This document shows positions 16,868-25,533 of a stretch of 64,000 bases of DNA, piece after piece. The position numbers and the translations under genes are program-made. The notes below the pieces were generated by a model that did not search any database, was not told the origin of the DNA, and was given only the letters and a program-made list of their open reading frames with translations. This stretch comes from GMQP-bins7 sp963776565. GTDB taxonomy: Bacteria > Actinomycetota > Thermoleophilia > Gaiellales > Gaiellaceae. Each line of letters begins with the position of its first letter. Positions within the stretch are counted from its first letter, which is position 1. Location of the stretch: positions 1-64,000 of the forward strand of contig CAVZNF010000011.1 of the NCBI GenBank assembly GCA_963776565.1, read 5' to 3'.

Positions 16868-17300
16868 CCTCACGTCCACGCGAACATCCGCGCCGCCCTC
16901 GCCGATGTACCCGAGCCGATAGCGCGTGACAAGGCAATCGGCGCGAGTCGGCCGAGCGTCAGCTCCGAGGAGAAGAAGGTCACGATCCGCGTTCCGCTCC
17001 GGAACGTCGGCTCCGGACTGGCACTTCTGGTCGCCCCCGAGATGCGAGCGGACGCGCTCTCGCTCGCGGGGAGCGTGACCTCGACTGCGATGACGAGCGC
17101 GGTGCCCGCCGCCGAGGTCACGGACATGATCTTTCGAGTTGGGGTTCTCGGACGATGCGAGGCGACAGCAGTTCTGCGCCGAGCTCCACAACGCGCAGCG
17201 GTTCACCGTTGTCGCTCGCTGCCGTGACATGAACGGCGAGCAGGAGATCCGAACCGAGGCCGTCATCGTGTACGCCCCGGCCGCAGAGGTCGAAGGGCCG
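16868..17300 (+). pseudogene. Frameshifted hypothetical gene (NVGSGLALL family)
   Basis: Two frames together read as one protein. The first carries VTIRVPLRNVGSGLALL and VPAAEVTDMIFRV; after about 17145 homology continues one frame over with QQFCAELHNAQRFTVVARC and IRTEAVIVYAP. This matches a type of small actinobacterial protein in which a beta-sandwich strand reads RNVGxGLA. The start is missing and the frame is broken, so it is not functional as read. It runs into the convergent cyclase fragment. Confidence 0.5.
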
Positions 17301-17583
17301 ACCTACTCGGGGCGCTGGTCGTTCGGCCAAACATGCCGTTCTCGCGAAGCACGTCTCGGGTCATGCGGAGCCCGAGGAGAATCGCGTCGCCAGGATCGGG
17401 GACACGCAGCATCACAGCATCACCGATCGACTTGACGCGGGTGCCACCAGCCGGCAGTTCGACATCCACTGCAGCGCAGAACGCGTCTACGACCGCCACC
17501 GCCTGCTCGTCTCCGTGCGCCTCGGTCAACGCCGTGAATCCGGCGATGTCGGCAAATAGGAAGGTTGCTGGCGCGTCACTCAC
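17263..17583 (-). pseudogene. Class III adenylate/guanylate cyclase domain, truncated
   Basis: From GTG 17583 the protein reads ATFLFADIAGFTALTEAHGD, the metal-binding first half of a class III nucleotide cyclase (Asp in FADIAGFT), and GTRVKSIGDAVMLRV carries the second metal Asp. After ENGMFG the frame runs into Arg/Ser-rich sequence and stops, before the substrate-binding HxGxAV...NLAARV half. About 107 codons remain of a domain of about 180. Active sites of such dimers need both halves, so it is probably inactive. Confidence 0.7.
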
Positions 17584-17745
17584 GGTGGCCCCACGGTAAC
17601 GCCGCCGGCCCGTTCGACGCTCGTCATGTGTCACCGGTCGGCATCCGGCCTCCGGCAAGGTGTGTGCGAGCAAGGCCTTGAGTGCTCGCGAATCGTCCTC
17701 TTCGCGAGTAAGGCGGTGGCGGCGGCGAGCGTCTAGCCTGGACGA

Positions 17746-18453
17746 GTGGGCGAGCAGACGACGAGGGTATGCATCGTCGGCGCTTCTGGAAAGCTCGGGC
17801 AGTACCTGGTGCAGCACTCTCTCGATCGAGGCTACGAGGTCGTCGGCGTATGCCGGGAGCAGAGCGTTCCCAAACTAGACGCGTTCAACGAGCGCATGAC
17901 GATCGTTCCAGGGGCGACGGACGACCCCGAAGCCATCAAGAGGGCCGTCGCGGGGTGCGACGGAGTCCTCGTCGTGCTGGTTCCACACGGAGTGCACGGG
18001 TACTCGACGGGCACGGCGCAGGCGGTGCTCGATCACGCGCCTCCAGAGGCGCGACTCGTGTTCTCCTGCGGCTGGCACATCACCCGCGATGGCAAGGACG
18101 TGTACTCGTGGAAGCTCAAGGCCCTCGTGAAGTACGGCGGCTGGCTCGGGCGCGTCACCCGCTTCGCCGACCTCGACGACCAGGTGGAGGCGTGCCGGCG
18201 GATCTTCGCCAGCGACACACGGTGGACTGTCGTGCGCGGGAGCGACCTGGAAGAAGGCGAGAGCCAGGGCCTACCAGTCTGGAGCCGCCACGTAGGCGAC
18301 CCCATCCTTGAGAGCAACCTCACGCGCCGCGTGGACTTCGCCTTGTTCATGGTGGAGGCGCTCAAGAACGATGAACTCGTCCACGAGGCACCGGCTATCG
18401 TCGGCCGACTCGCACCCTCGGCGCTTGCTCACGCGAACTCGCCGGCGGGCTGA
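17746..18453 (+). CDS. NmrA-like NAD(P)-binding protein (atypical SDR)
   Basis: Protein of 235 residues with a Rossmann start, VCIVGASGKLGQYLVQHSLDRGYEVVGVCR (GxxGxxG pattern at about 12-18), and TIVPGATDDPEAIKRAVAGCDGVLVVL, the NmrA/TMR-like layout. The canonical YxxxK is not evident; a YSWKLKALVKYG segment near 120 may replace it. Probably a redox enzyme or NAD(P) sensor. Starts at GTG. A palindromic repeat begins ten bases after its stop codon. Confidence 0.8.
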   Translation: MGEQTTRVCIVGASGKLGQYLVQHSLDRGYEVVGVCREQSVPKLDAFNERMTIVPGATDDPEAIKRAVAGCDGVLVVLVPHGVHGYSTGTAQAVLDHAPPEARLVFSCGWHITRDGKDVYSWKLKALVKYGGWLGRVTRFADLDDQVEACRRIFASDTRWTVVRGSDLEEGESQGLPVWSRHVGDPILESNLTRRVDFALFMVEALKNDELVHEAPAIVGRLAPSALAHANSPAG

Positions 18454-18463
18454 CGCGGATACG

Positions 18464-18502
18464 CCCTCCCCCTCGCGAGGCGCTCAGGCGGCGGGGCCTA
18501 CT
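18464..18502 (+). repeat. Palindromic REP-like repeat, copy 1
   Basis: CCCCCTCGCGAGGCGCTC followed by AGGCGGCGGGGCCTACTC. Core CCTCGCGAGG is a perfect 10-bp palindrome, and flanking CCCC and GGGG can extend pairing. Confidence 0.7.
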
Positions 18503-18540
18503 CGTCGGCGTTCCCCGCTCGGGCGTGTCCGCCACTTTCT

Positions 18541-18690
18541 CTCGCGCGCACGCGCGCGCACGCGTAGAGGAAAGGTGTCGAGGGGGTACCCACCCCCCTG
18601 AACGCGTTCATCGGGTCGGGGCCTGGTCGCGGGGGGTACGAGGGTATCCCCACCCCCTGAACGTGTTCATCGGGTCGAGGCCTGGACACG
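18541..18690 (+). repeat. CG-alternating tract plus two G-rich repeat units
   Basis: A CGCGCGCACGCGCGCGCACG tract is followed by two copies (about 18590-18635 and 18650-18690) of CACCCCCTGAACG(C/T)GTTCA then TCGGGTCG(G/A)GGCCTGG. TGAACGCGTTCA in the first unit is a 12-bp palindrome. The same tract and unit recur at 23234-23327. Confidence 0.65.
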
Positions 18691-18769
18691 CGCCGGCACC
18701 TACGACGGTCTTCGCGTTCCGAGTAGGGGAAGCGCCATGCTGAGAGCCGGTCCGCACCGCGGCGCGATC

Positions 18770-18801
18770 GCGAGAGGAGCAGCCTAGGCCGCTCCTCTCG
18801 C
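18770..18801. terminator. Terminator-like hairpin after the secreted protein gene
   Basis: 11-bp stem GCGAGAGGAGC/GCTCCTCTCGC with a 10-base loop, about 40 bases beyond the stop codon of the minus-strand gene. No T run follows. Confidence 0.6.
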
Positions 18802-18841
18802 GGAACGGGAGCGCACGGTCGTGCCCGGTCTCCCGGCTTCG

Positions 18842-19300
18842 CTATTTCGGGCTGAGGAAGCCCTCGAACTGCGCCTTCGTGTTGCCCTTGGCCGGCTGGA
18901 CGCCCGCAACGCGTCCCCCTCCGGAGAGTCCCGCGTAGGCGCCCGTGGCGCGGATGACTTTCCAGGTGCCGGTGAAGACCGCCCATCCGTCCGGGAGGTC
19001 GACGAACCCGACTTGGTTTCGGCCTTCGATCGTGCCCAGCTTTCCGGTGAACGTCCATCGCGGGTCGTTGATGTCGATTGCCTGTCCGTCGCGCATGATG
19101 TGGCGCTCGGTCCAGCAACAGAAGCTAGCGGTGCCGGTATCGCGCTTGATTGCTCCCGGCGTTAGCGGGGTCAGGACGAACGACCCATTCTCCTGGATCG
19201 CGACTCGCTGCTTCGCCGCGACCGGCCCGGCTGCCGCGACAGCGGTCAGCGTGACCGCCATTGCCGCGATAGCCGCGACTACAGTGACGTTCGTACGCAT
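18842..19300 (-). CDS. Secreted beta-barrel-like protein
   Basis: Exported protein of 152 residues with a clear Sec signal peptide (about 1-29, ending AVAAAGPVAA). The mature part ends in a motif-rich region, FTGTWKVIRATGAYAGLSGGGRVAG, seen in a group of small actinobacterial secreted proteins with an allene-oxide-cyclase-like or lipocalin-like barrel. Two adjacent Cys (FCCW) lie mid-protein. The gene at 42038 has the same TGTYAGASGSG signature. Function is unknown. An AGGAGAG ribosome site precedes the ATG. It lies downstream of the kinase gene on the opposite side of a terminator. Confidence 0.75.
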   Translation of the reverse strand: MRTNVTVVAAIAAMAVTLTAVAAAGPVAAKQRVAIQENGSFVLTPLTPGAIKRDTGTASFCCWTERHIMRDGQAIDINDPRWTFTGKLGTIEGRNQVGFVDLPDGWAVFTGTWKVIRATGAYAGLSGGGRVAGVQPAKGNTKAQFEGFLSPK

Positions 19301-19399
19301 TTCTCTCCTCCTAGGCTCGATTGACGACCTCCGAGGAGCGTGGTCGCCGGAGCTGAGGAGGAACTGAGGGCGCGCTGAGGCCGAGGCCCAGACCCGCGG

Positions 19400-21335
19400 C
19401 TACCCGGGACAGGTGTAGTTGTCAGGAGATTGAGAAGCCGTCAGCCAGAGGCTTCCCGAGCCGACCGTGATCGAGGTGAGGCACGGCCCGCCTGCGTCCG
19501 GTTGAGAGCTCGTGACGTGGATCGTGCGTCTCGGCCCGTTGGCATACTCCTGGCGGAACAGACTGCCGGTCTGCCACGTGTACCACCAGAGCGCACCCAA
19601 CTGCCCTCTGTCTTCGCCCCAGGCGGGCGAACAGCAGGGATCCTGCTCGAGGATCGTCGGCGAGGAAGGGTCGATGCGAGTGGTCGTTCCGGGACTCCCG
19701 TCCTGCCTGATCCAGATGTCATGGCCGCGAGGCATCATCTCGGGCCTCGAGGCGCGCGACGTGCCGAGGACGACCTGTCCATCCCGCTTGGCCGTCCGTG
19801 CATCGATCCGATAGAGCGTGGCGTCGGCCGAACCGACGACCCAGACAGCGCCGTAGCCCATGCCGATGGAGTCGATCGGGTTGGAGGCGGGGAACCGCGT
19901 CCGCGCCTCGATGCGACCTGTGGAACCTTCGATGCGCAGCACCTGGTAATCGTGTGCGCCCCTACCCACGACCCAGACCGCACCTTTGCCGACCGCGACT
20001 CCCGTCGGCGTGACGTCGAGGCGGTACTCGCGCTTCCTCCCGGTGACCGGAATTCTCGTGAGCAGCGAGTGGTCCTGGTCGCCATCGAAGCCGCCGGTGA
20101 CGAACCACGCACCCGAGGCGTCCGCTGCGAGCACCGGTCCGGCGAACCTGCTGACGTCGACCGGGAAGGGGAGGAACGGCGTCGTCTTCCGGACACGGTT
20201 CGTCCTCGCGTCGATCTCGGAGATGGTCGAGCCGTCGTGGTTGTAGACCCAGACGCTGTGGCCGCCTGCCGCGGCCACGACAGGACTCCCCCCCACGGGG
20301 ATGACGGCGCTCACCTTGTTCGTCCGGGGATCGATGCGGGCAACCGTGTCCCTTCTGGCGAACAGCGGGGTCGCCGCCGCCTTGGCATGCCCGCCGGTGC
20401 CGAGAACGGCAACGAGCGCTGCGGCTAAGAGCGCCGCGACGAGAACCGCGGTGACAAGGAGCATCATCTTGCGTCGCTGCAGCGGCAGTGAGCGGCGGAA
20501 CCCCAGCGCCTCCTCGGCCGCACTGATCAGCGCGGCGCAAGTCGTGTACCGGTCCTGAGGCTCTTTGGCCATCGCCGTGCGGATCACCGCGTCGATCGCT
20601 TCGGGTAGTTCGGGTCGGCGAGCTCTTGCGCTTGGTGGCTCCTCCTCCAGATGCGCCCAGGCCACTGCGAGCCGCGAGCCGCGAGCGAACGGGGTCTCGC
20701 CCGTTAGACACTCGTAGAGAAGACAGCCGAGTGAGTAGACATCCGTTCGGCCGTCGATCGACCCGCCTTCGATCTGCTCGGGGGCGAGGTAGGCGGGTGT
20801 GCCCACAGAGCGGCCCTCGCCCGCTGGGCCGCTCTGCTCGTCTAGTCGTCGGGTCAGTCCGAAGTCGGCGAGATAGACATGCTCGCTCGCATCGAGCAGC
20901 ACGTTTGAGGGCTTGACGTCCCGATGGACGAGACCTTTCGCGTGTGCCGCATCGAGGGCGTTCGCGATTTGGCCGCAGATTGCCAGCGCGCGCGCTGGCT
21001 GTAGTGCGCGCTCCGCGCGCAGGAGCGCCCCCAGATCTGCTCCCTCGACGAGACGCATCGCGAGGTAGAAGCGACCGTCGACGTCCCCTGCGTCGTAGAT
21101 CGGCACCACGTTCGGGTGCTCGAGTGACATCGCGAGCTCTGTCTCGCGGGCGAAGCGGGCGTGAAAGCGCTCGTCGAGCGCCAGCTCGGGCGCGATGAGC
21201 TTCAGCGCGACCGTCCGTTTGAGCCGCAGGTCAGTAGGCGCCGTAGACGACGCCCATCCCACCGCGGCCGATCAGCTCGTCGATCCGATAGCCGACGAAC
21301 TCGGAGCCGATCCGGATCTCTGTCTGAGTGCTCAC
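19400..21335 (-). CDS. PknB-type Ser/Thr kinase with extracellular propeller, frameshifted near the start
   Basis: Transmembrane receptor kinase. From GTG 21335 the reading frame gives VGYRIDELIGRGGMGVVYGAY (Gly-rich loop) and then a stop at 21231-21233; one base over, the frame continues at once with DLRLKRTVALKL (catalytic Lys) and runs 600 residues. So a one-base insertion splits the ATP loop from the rest. The kinase core is otherwise intact: HRDVKPSNVLL, DFGLTRR, GTPAYLAPEQ. A transmembrane helix follows at about 270-290 of the long frame, then an extracytoplasmic propeller with repeated DPRTNKV, DARTNRV, TGRIEAR strands, probably the sensor. It is divergent from the SARP regulator, an arrangement that suggests the kinase may act on it. 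Confidence 0.85.
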
Positions 21336-21491
21336 GGCATCAGCCCTCCTCCTGGTCCAAGCCTACGCCGCTGCCGGCGGCCTGTACGAGTGTCGTTGGT
21401 GGGTCTGAGGCGCCGCTGAGCCTCTGCTGAGCCGAGGACTGGCTGTTAGCGTCGCCGGCGCAGGCAAAGAGAGTCCGCCGGAGGAGAAGAC

Positions 21492-23096
21492 GTGGAGTTC
21501 CGCATCCTGGGACCGCTCGAGGTCGTTGAGCAGGGTCGTTCGCTTCCACTCGGCGGCGCGAGGCAGCGGGCGCTTCTCGCACTCCTGCTCACGCGTGCGA
21601 ACGAAGTGGTCTCGGCAGATCGGCTCATCGAGGAGCTCTGGGCCGCCGAGCCGCCCAGGGCAGCCGCCAACGCGCTCCAGTACCACGTCTCACAGCTTCG
21701 CAAGGCGCTCGCTCCGAACGAGGCGATTGTCACTCAGGAGCCGGGCTACCTGATCCGCATCGGTCCGGACGAGCTCGACCTCCTTCGCTTCGAGGCTCTG
21801 GTCGAGGAGGCGCGAGGCGCAGAGCCCGAGCTCGCGGCACAACGCCTGCGCGAAGCTCTCGACCTCTGGCGCGGACCGCCGCTCGCCGATCTCGCCCACG
21901 AATCGTTCGCGCAGACAGAGACTCTCCGACTCGATGAGCTCCGACTGTTGGCGCTCGAGCAGCGGCTCGACGCCGATCTCGCGCTTGGCCGCTTCGGAGA
22001 GCTGGTCGGTGAGGTCCAGGTGCTCGTTCGCGAGCATCCGCTCCGCGAGCGACTGCGGGCCGTGCTCATGGAAGCGCTCTACGGCTCAGGTCGCCAGGTC
22101 GAGGCGCTCGAGGTCTACCGCGAGACGCGGCGGATGCTGGTCGACGAGCTCGGCATCGAGCCGAGCCTCGCCCTGCACGAGCTCGAGCAGGCGATCCTTC
22201 GCCAGGACCCGTCTCTGACGTCGCGGGAGGCGCCTGCGGCGCCGCGACCGCGAGCAATCATGGTCGTCGCAACCGACCCGGGGCGGCTCGACGACCTCCT
22301 CGCGATCGCCGGGCCGCTCGCTCGACGGCCTGCGCGCGAGCTCATCCTCGCTCGGCTCTTGCGCGACGACGGTGAGCTTGAGGCGACGAGCGCCGCGCTC
22401 TCCGAACGCCGAGACGCCCTCGCGCAGCAAGGCGTCGCGTCTCGCATAGCCACCTTCACCACGGCCGAGCCCGGAGCCGACGCCGTGCGACTCGCCTCCG
22501 AGCACAATGTCGACCTCATCCTTCTCGACGCAGCGGCGGAGTTCCTCGAAAGCGGTCTTCCCGACCAGGATCTCGGGGCTGTCCTCGAGCGCACACCCTG
22601 CGATGTCGGCGTGCTCTCAGGGGCTGGAGAGATGTCCACCGGACCCGTCGTGACGCCGTTCGCAGGCGTCGAGCACGACTGGACGGCGATCGAGGTGGCC
22701 GCCTGGCTTGCCCAAGCCCTCGGGACAACGCTCCGGCTCCTCGGAACGGAAGCGAATCCCACTCTCGGGCGCCGCGACGCTAGCCGGCTCTTGTCGCGAG
22801 CCTCGATGCTCGTTCAGCAGGTGGTCGGAATCGTCACCGAGCCGGTTCTAGTCCGCCCGGGCGAAGCCGGGGTCATCGAAGCATCCCGCGACGCCCGTCT
22901 GCTCGTCGTCGGCCTCTCCGACCGCTGGCGAACCGAAGGCCTCGGCCACACGCGACTGGCTGTCGCTCTGGGCGCCGAGATACCAACGCTCTTCGTGCGA
23001 CGCGGCCTCCGCCCGAGCGGCGTCGCTCCCAACGAGACGCTGACACGCTTCACCTGGACGCTCGGGGCCGAGCGGATCCTGCCGCTCGAGGCGTAG
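21492..23096 (+). CDS. SARP/BTAD transcription regulator fused to universal-stress-like domains
   Basis: Protein of 534 residues. An OmpR-like winged helix at about 10-92 (MEFRILGPLEV, then RALLALLLTRANEVVS, NALQYHVSQLRKAL) is followed by the bacterial transcriptional activation (BTAD) domain at about 97-240 (LDLLRFEALVEEARG, then LGIEPSLALHELEQAIL). The last 280 residues are not the usual NB-ARC region but two alpha/beta units (RAIMVVATDPGRLDDLLAI and VVTPFAGVEHDWTAIEVA) resembling tandem UspA folds. The result would be a DNA-binding activator with a nucleotide or stress-sensing half. The start has a GGAGGAGAAGACGTG ribosome region; ATG or GTG at 21492. It shares a 156-base promoter region with the kinase. 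Confidence 0.82.
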   Translation: MEFRILGPLEVVEQGRSLPLGGARQRALLALLLTRANEVVSADRLIEELWAAEPPRAAANALQYHVSQLRKALAPNEAIVTQEPGYLIRIGPDELDLLRFEALVEEARGAEPELAAQRLREALDLWRGPPLADLAHESFAQTETLRLDELRLLALEQRLDADLALGRFGELVGEVQVLVREHPLRERLRAVLMEALYGSGRQVEALEVYRETRRMLVDELGIEPSLALHELEQAILRQDPSLTSREAPAAPRPRAIMVVATDPGRLDDLLAIAGPLARRPARELILARLLRDDGELEATSAALSERRDALAQQGVASRIATFTTAEPGADAVRLASEHNVDLILLDAAAEFLESGLPDQDLGAVLERTPCDVGVLSGAGEMSTGPVVTPFAGVEHDWTAIEVAAWLAQALGTTLRLLGTEANPTLGRRDASRLLSRASMLVQQVVGIVTEPVLVRPGEAGVIEASRDARLLVVGLSDRWRTEGLGHTRLAVALGAEIPTLFVRRGLRPSGVAPNETLTRFTWTLGAERILPLEA

Positions 23097-23159
23097 TCAG
23101 AGCCCGTTTCTGCCGCTATCAATACTCGTCACGAAGCGTGCGAGTCCCTCTCCTCCCCC

Positions 23160-23327
23160 GCACGCACGCACGCGTAAGGGAGAGGAGGCATCAGGCGGCG
23201 CGGCGCCGTCCGTAGTCGAGCGCCGAGGTTCTCCCGCGCACGCGCGCGCACGCGCAGTAGACAGGCGTTGAGGCCCTACCCCACCCCCTCGACGTGTTTC
23301 GACAGGTCGGGGCCTGGTCGCGGGGCA
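23160..23327 (+). repeat. CG-alternating tracts plus G-rich repeat unit
   Basis: GCACGCACGCACGCG (23160-23174) and CGCGCACGCGCGCGCACGCG (23234-23254) precede CCACCCCCTCGACGTG then TTTCGACAGGTCGGGGCC (23280-23315). This is the same order as at 18541-18690, so the whole module of about 100 bases is repeated. Confidence 0.65.
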
Positions 23328-23449
23328 CAATGGCGGCACGGTCGGAGCCGTCGCCGTATCGAACACAGGGGAGTGGCTTGCCGTCGTATCCGTCCACGTC
23401 GTACGCCCGACCGTCCACACCGTCAGCCTACGCGCCGCCCCCGCCCCGT

Positions 23450-23489
23450 CCCTCCCCCTCGCGAGGCGCTCCGGCGACGGGGCCTGCTC
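23450..23489 (+). repeat. Palindromic REP-like repeat, copy 2
   Basis: CCCCCTCGCGAGGCGCTC then CGGCGACGGGGCCTGCTC, the best-conserved form of the family. Confidence 0.7.
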
Positions 23490-23538
23490 TCGGAGATGGC
23501 CGCTGCGATGTGTGTCCGCAGATCTTCGCGGGCTGCGG

Positions 23539-23979
23539 TCAGGGTGCAGGGGTCATGCCGTGGCGACCCATCGCCGCTGCAATCGCTGCGAGGTCGGGCG
23601 GCTCGCCCTCGGCCGCGTCGAGGATTGCCGCTACCTCGCGAAAGTAGTCGGGGCCGAGACTGCCGGGGGTGACGATCGCCAGCGCCTTAGCGTCGGTATC
23701 GCCCGTGTTGTCGAAGCGGTGGACGACGCCGCGGGATATCAACAGCGCCTCGCCCGGGCCAAGCTCAGTCGGCCTTCCCTCAACCGTCCAGGTCAGCACC
23801 CCGTCGAGGCCATAGATCGTTTCCTCGTAACCGTCATGGCTGTGCGCTACCGGCACCCTCGCGCCAGCAGGCACGTCGAACTCAAAGACGGCGACCGACC
23901 CTCCCGACTGCTCACCCTCAACGAGGAACCGGATCGCTACCTCCCCTACCTTGATCTCCTCAGGAGTGCTTGTTGCCAT
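23539..23979 (-). CDS. Cupin-domain protein
   Basis: Single-domain cupin, 146 residues. First motif VPVAHSHDGYEETIYGLDGVLTW gives His-His-Glu ligands (HSHDGYEE); second motif PGEALLISRGVVHRFDNTG gives the last His. So a metal-binding beta barrel with all four ligands, typical of small dioxygenases or sugar- or ligand-binding cupins. The last 40 residues are helical. Cytosolic. AGGAGG lies upstream of the ATG. No operon partner. Confidence 0.85.
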   Translation of the reverse strand: MATSTPEEIKVGEVAIRFLVEGEQSGGSVAVFEFDVPAGARVPVAHSHDGYEETIYGLDGVLTWTVEGRPTELGPGEALLISRGVVHRFDNTGDTDAKALAIVTPGSLGPDYFREVAAILDAAEGEPPDLAAIAAAMGRHGMTPAP

Positions 23980-24072
23980 CGCAGTTCCTCCTCGCCGTTG
24001 AGTCCCGCGACCCTACCGTGGCCGTGAGTGGCAAGCGGACTCGGCAAACGCGAGCTTTTGAGTACGTGGCCA

Positions 24073-24115
24073 CTCCCCTCCCCCTCGCGAGACGCTCGGG
24101 CGGCGGGGCCTGCTC
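24073..24115 (+). repeat. Palindromic REP-like repeat, copy 3
   Basis: CCCCCTCGCGAGACGCTC then GGGCGGCGGGGCCTGCTC, just past the stop codon of the antiporter gene (opposite strand). Confidence 0.65.
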
Positions 24116-24133
24116 GCGGCCGGTACGCGAGTG

Positions 24134-25297
24134 CTAGACGAACTCCTCGGCGTCCGCGTATGCATGTCTGCGATCGACTCGACGCTCACGTTCAACATCT
24201 GGCAGGAACCATCGCTCCGCGATGGCAGTTGGCACTACCGCAGACAGGACGACCACTGTCACGAGGAGCGAGAACTGGGTCTTGTCGATGATTCCGGCAT
24301 TCAAGCCATACAGCGACGAGATCGTGCCGAAGGTCAGCCCCGTACTCATCAAGAGGGTCGCGAACGTTGCGTGACGCGGATCGGCACGGCGGGCAAGCGG
24401 GTACACGAAGCCGACCTTCGGAACGATCTTCGCGGCTAGCAGGACGGCGAGTAGTCCGAGGTTCGACCCAACCGCACCGAGTGAGACGTTCAACCCACCC
24501 TTGATGAAGAAGAAGGGGGTAAGGAAGGCGAAAGCGACGACACGCAGACGCTTCTGCTCCTCGCGGTGCTCGGCGTAATGCTTGCTCATCACAAGTCCCA
24601 GGACGAACGCAGGCAGAACAGCGTGCCCATTCGATGCGTCGGCGAGCAGCATGAGAAGCAGCAGGCACGCGAACACGAGCTTGATCTCGGGTTCGATCAC
24701 GCGGTCGCCGTAGCGGCCGAAGAACCAGGGCGCGATACGCGGCAGCGCAAGAATGAGGGCGAGCGAGACGGCGAGGAAGATCGGGAACCACACGTTCGGC
24801 TTGATGAAGATCGCCGACAGCGCGAGTGCGGTGCAGAGGTCGGTCACGAACGTCGCGCTCATCAGCAGCTTTCCGATGCTCGCCTCCGTCAACCCTCGCT
24901 CGACGAGCACTGAGTAGACGACCGCGAGCGAGGTCGTCGAGAGTGCAGTACCCGCGATCAACGATGCTCGGGGGCTCCAGTCGAGGACGAAGAAAGCGAC
25001 CAGTGACGCAACGACGAAGGGGCCGATGAAGGAGACGACGCCGATGCCGACCGACGCACCTAAACGTTGTCTCATGTAGGCGGGATCGACCTCCATACCA
25101 GCTAGGAAGGTGAGGACGATCGAGGCGAAGGCTGCGACGAACGTCAGCCAGTCCTGGCTCTGGAGGTGGAGAACGTTCCCCGCCGCCACACCGAGCGTCA
25201 GCTCGATCAGGGCGACGGTCACACCGACTTCCACCGAGATCATGCTCGCGAGGAGCGCGAGCGTCACGAGCACTGCGGCTAGCTCTATGGCGTCCAA
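24134..25297 (-). CDS. KefB-like cation/proton antiporter (CPA2)
   Basis: Membrane protein of 387 residues with about 12 helices, monovalent cation:proton antiporter-2 family. Typical elements are FLAGMEVDPAYMR (helix 3), TALSTTSLAVVYSVL (unwound helix 4) and TDLCTALALS (helix 5, where the ion-binding Asp sits). It lacks the cytosolic TrkA-N/RCK half of full KefB, and ends in an acidic, His-containing tail. It follows acr3 after 236 bases containing a palindromic repeat, so it may be a separate unit, although in the same direction as the ars genes. Exchanges Na or K for protons. Confidence 0.88.
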   Translation of the reverse strand: MDAIELAAVLVTLALLASMISVEVGVTVALIELTLGVAAGNVLHLQSQDWLTFVAAFASIVLTFLAGMEVDPAYMRQRLGASVGIGVVSFIGPFVVASLVAFFVLDWSPRASLIAGTALSTTSLAVVYSVLVERGLTEASIGKLLMSATFVTDLCTALALSAIFIKPNVWFPIFLAVSLALILALPRIAPWFFGRYGDRVIEPEIKLVFACLLLLMLLADASNGHAVLPAFVLGLVMSKHYAEHREEQKRLRVVAFAFLTPFFFIKGGLNVSLGAVGSNLGLLAVLLAAKIVPKVGFVYPLARRADPRHATFATLLMSTGLTFGTISSLYGLNAGIIDKTQFSLLVTVVVLSAVVPTAIAERWFLPDVERERRVDRRHAYADAEEFV

Positions 25298-25445
25298 CCT
25301 GGCCTCCTAACTGCGTCGCTACGACAATCAGGTAGAGGCCATCAGCCCTAAGGGCGGTTGAACGCGAGCCTCATCGCGTTACGTGCAACGGTAGCCAACG
25401 GAGGCCATGCCGTCCAGGCAGCACCCCCCTCCCGCTCGCGATCCC

Positions 25446-25520
25446 CTCCCTCCCCCTCGCGAAGTGCTCGGGCGGTGGGGCCTGTTTCCGGGAAGCGCTC
25501 GGGCGATGGGGGCCTGCTCC
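25446..25520 (+). repeat. Palindromic REP-like repeat, copy 4 with partial second unit
   Basis: CCCCCTCGCGAAGTGCTC then GGGCGGTGGGGCCTG, followed by a second partial unit (AAGCGCTCGGGCGATGGGGG). Lies between acr3 and the antiporter gene. Confidence 0.6.
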
Positions 25521-25533
25521 AGGGCTAGTCGGC

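Larger units (their letters stand above)
18454..18841. other. Repeat-rich intergenic region
   Basis: Contains a palindromic repeat (18464-18502), a CG-alternating tract (18541-18564), two G-rich repeat units (18590-18690) and a terminator hairpin (18770-18801). No gene seen. Confidence 0.6.
23097..23538. other. Repeat-rich intergenic region
   Basis: About 440 bases with CG-alternating tracts, a G-rich repeat unit and a palindromic repeat, each listed separately. No convincing gene. Confidence 0.6.
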
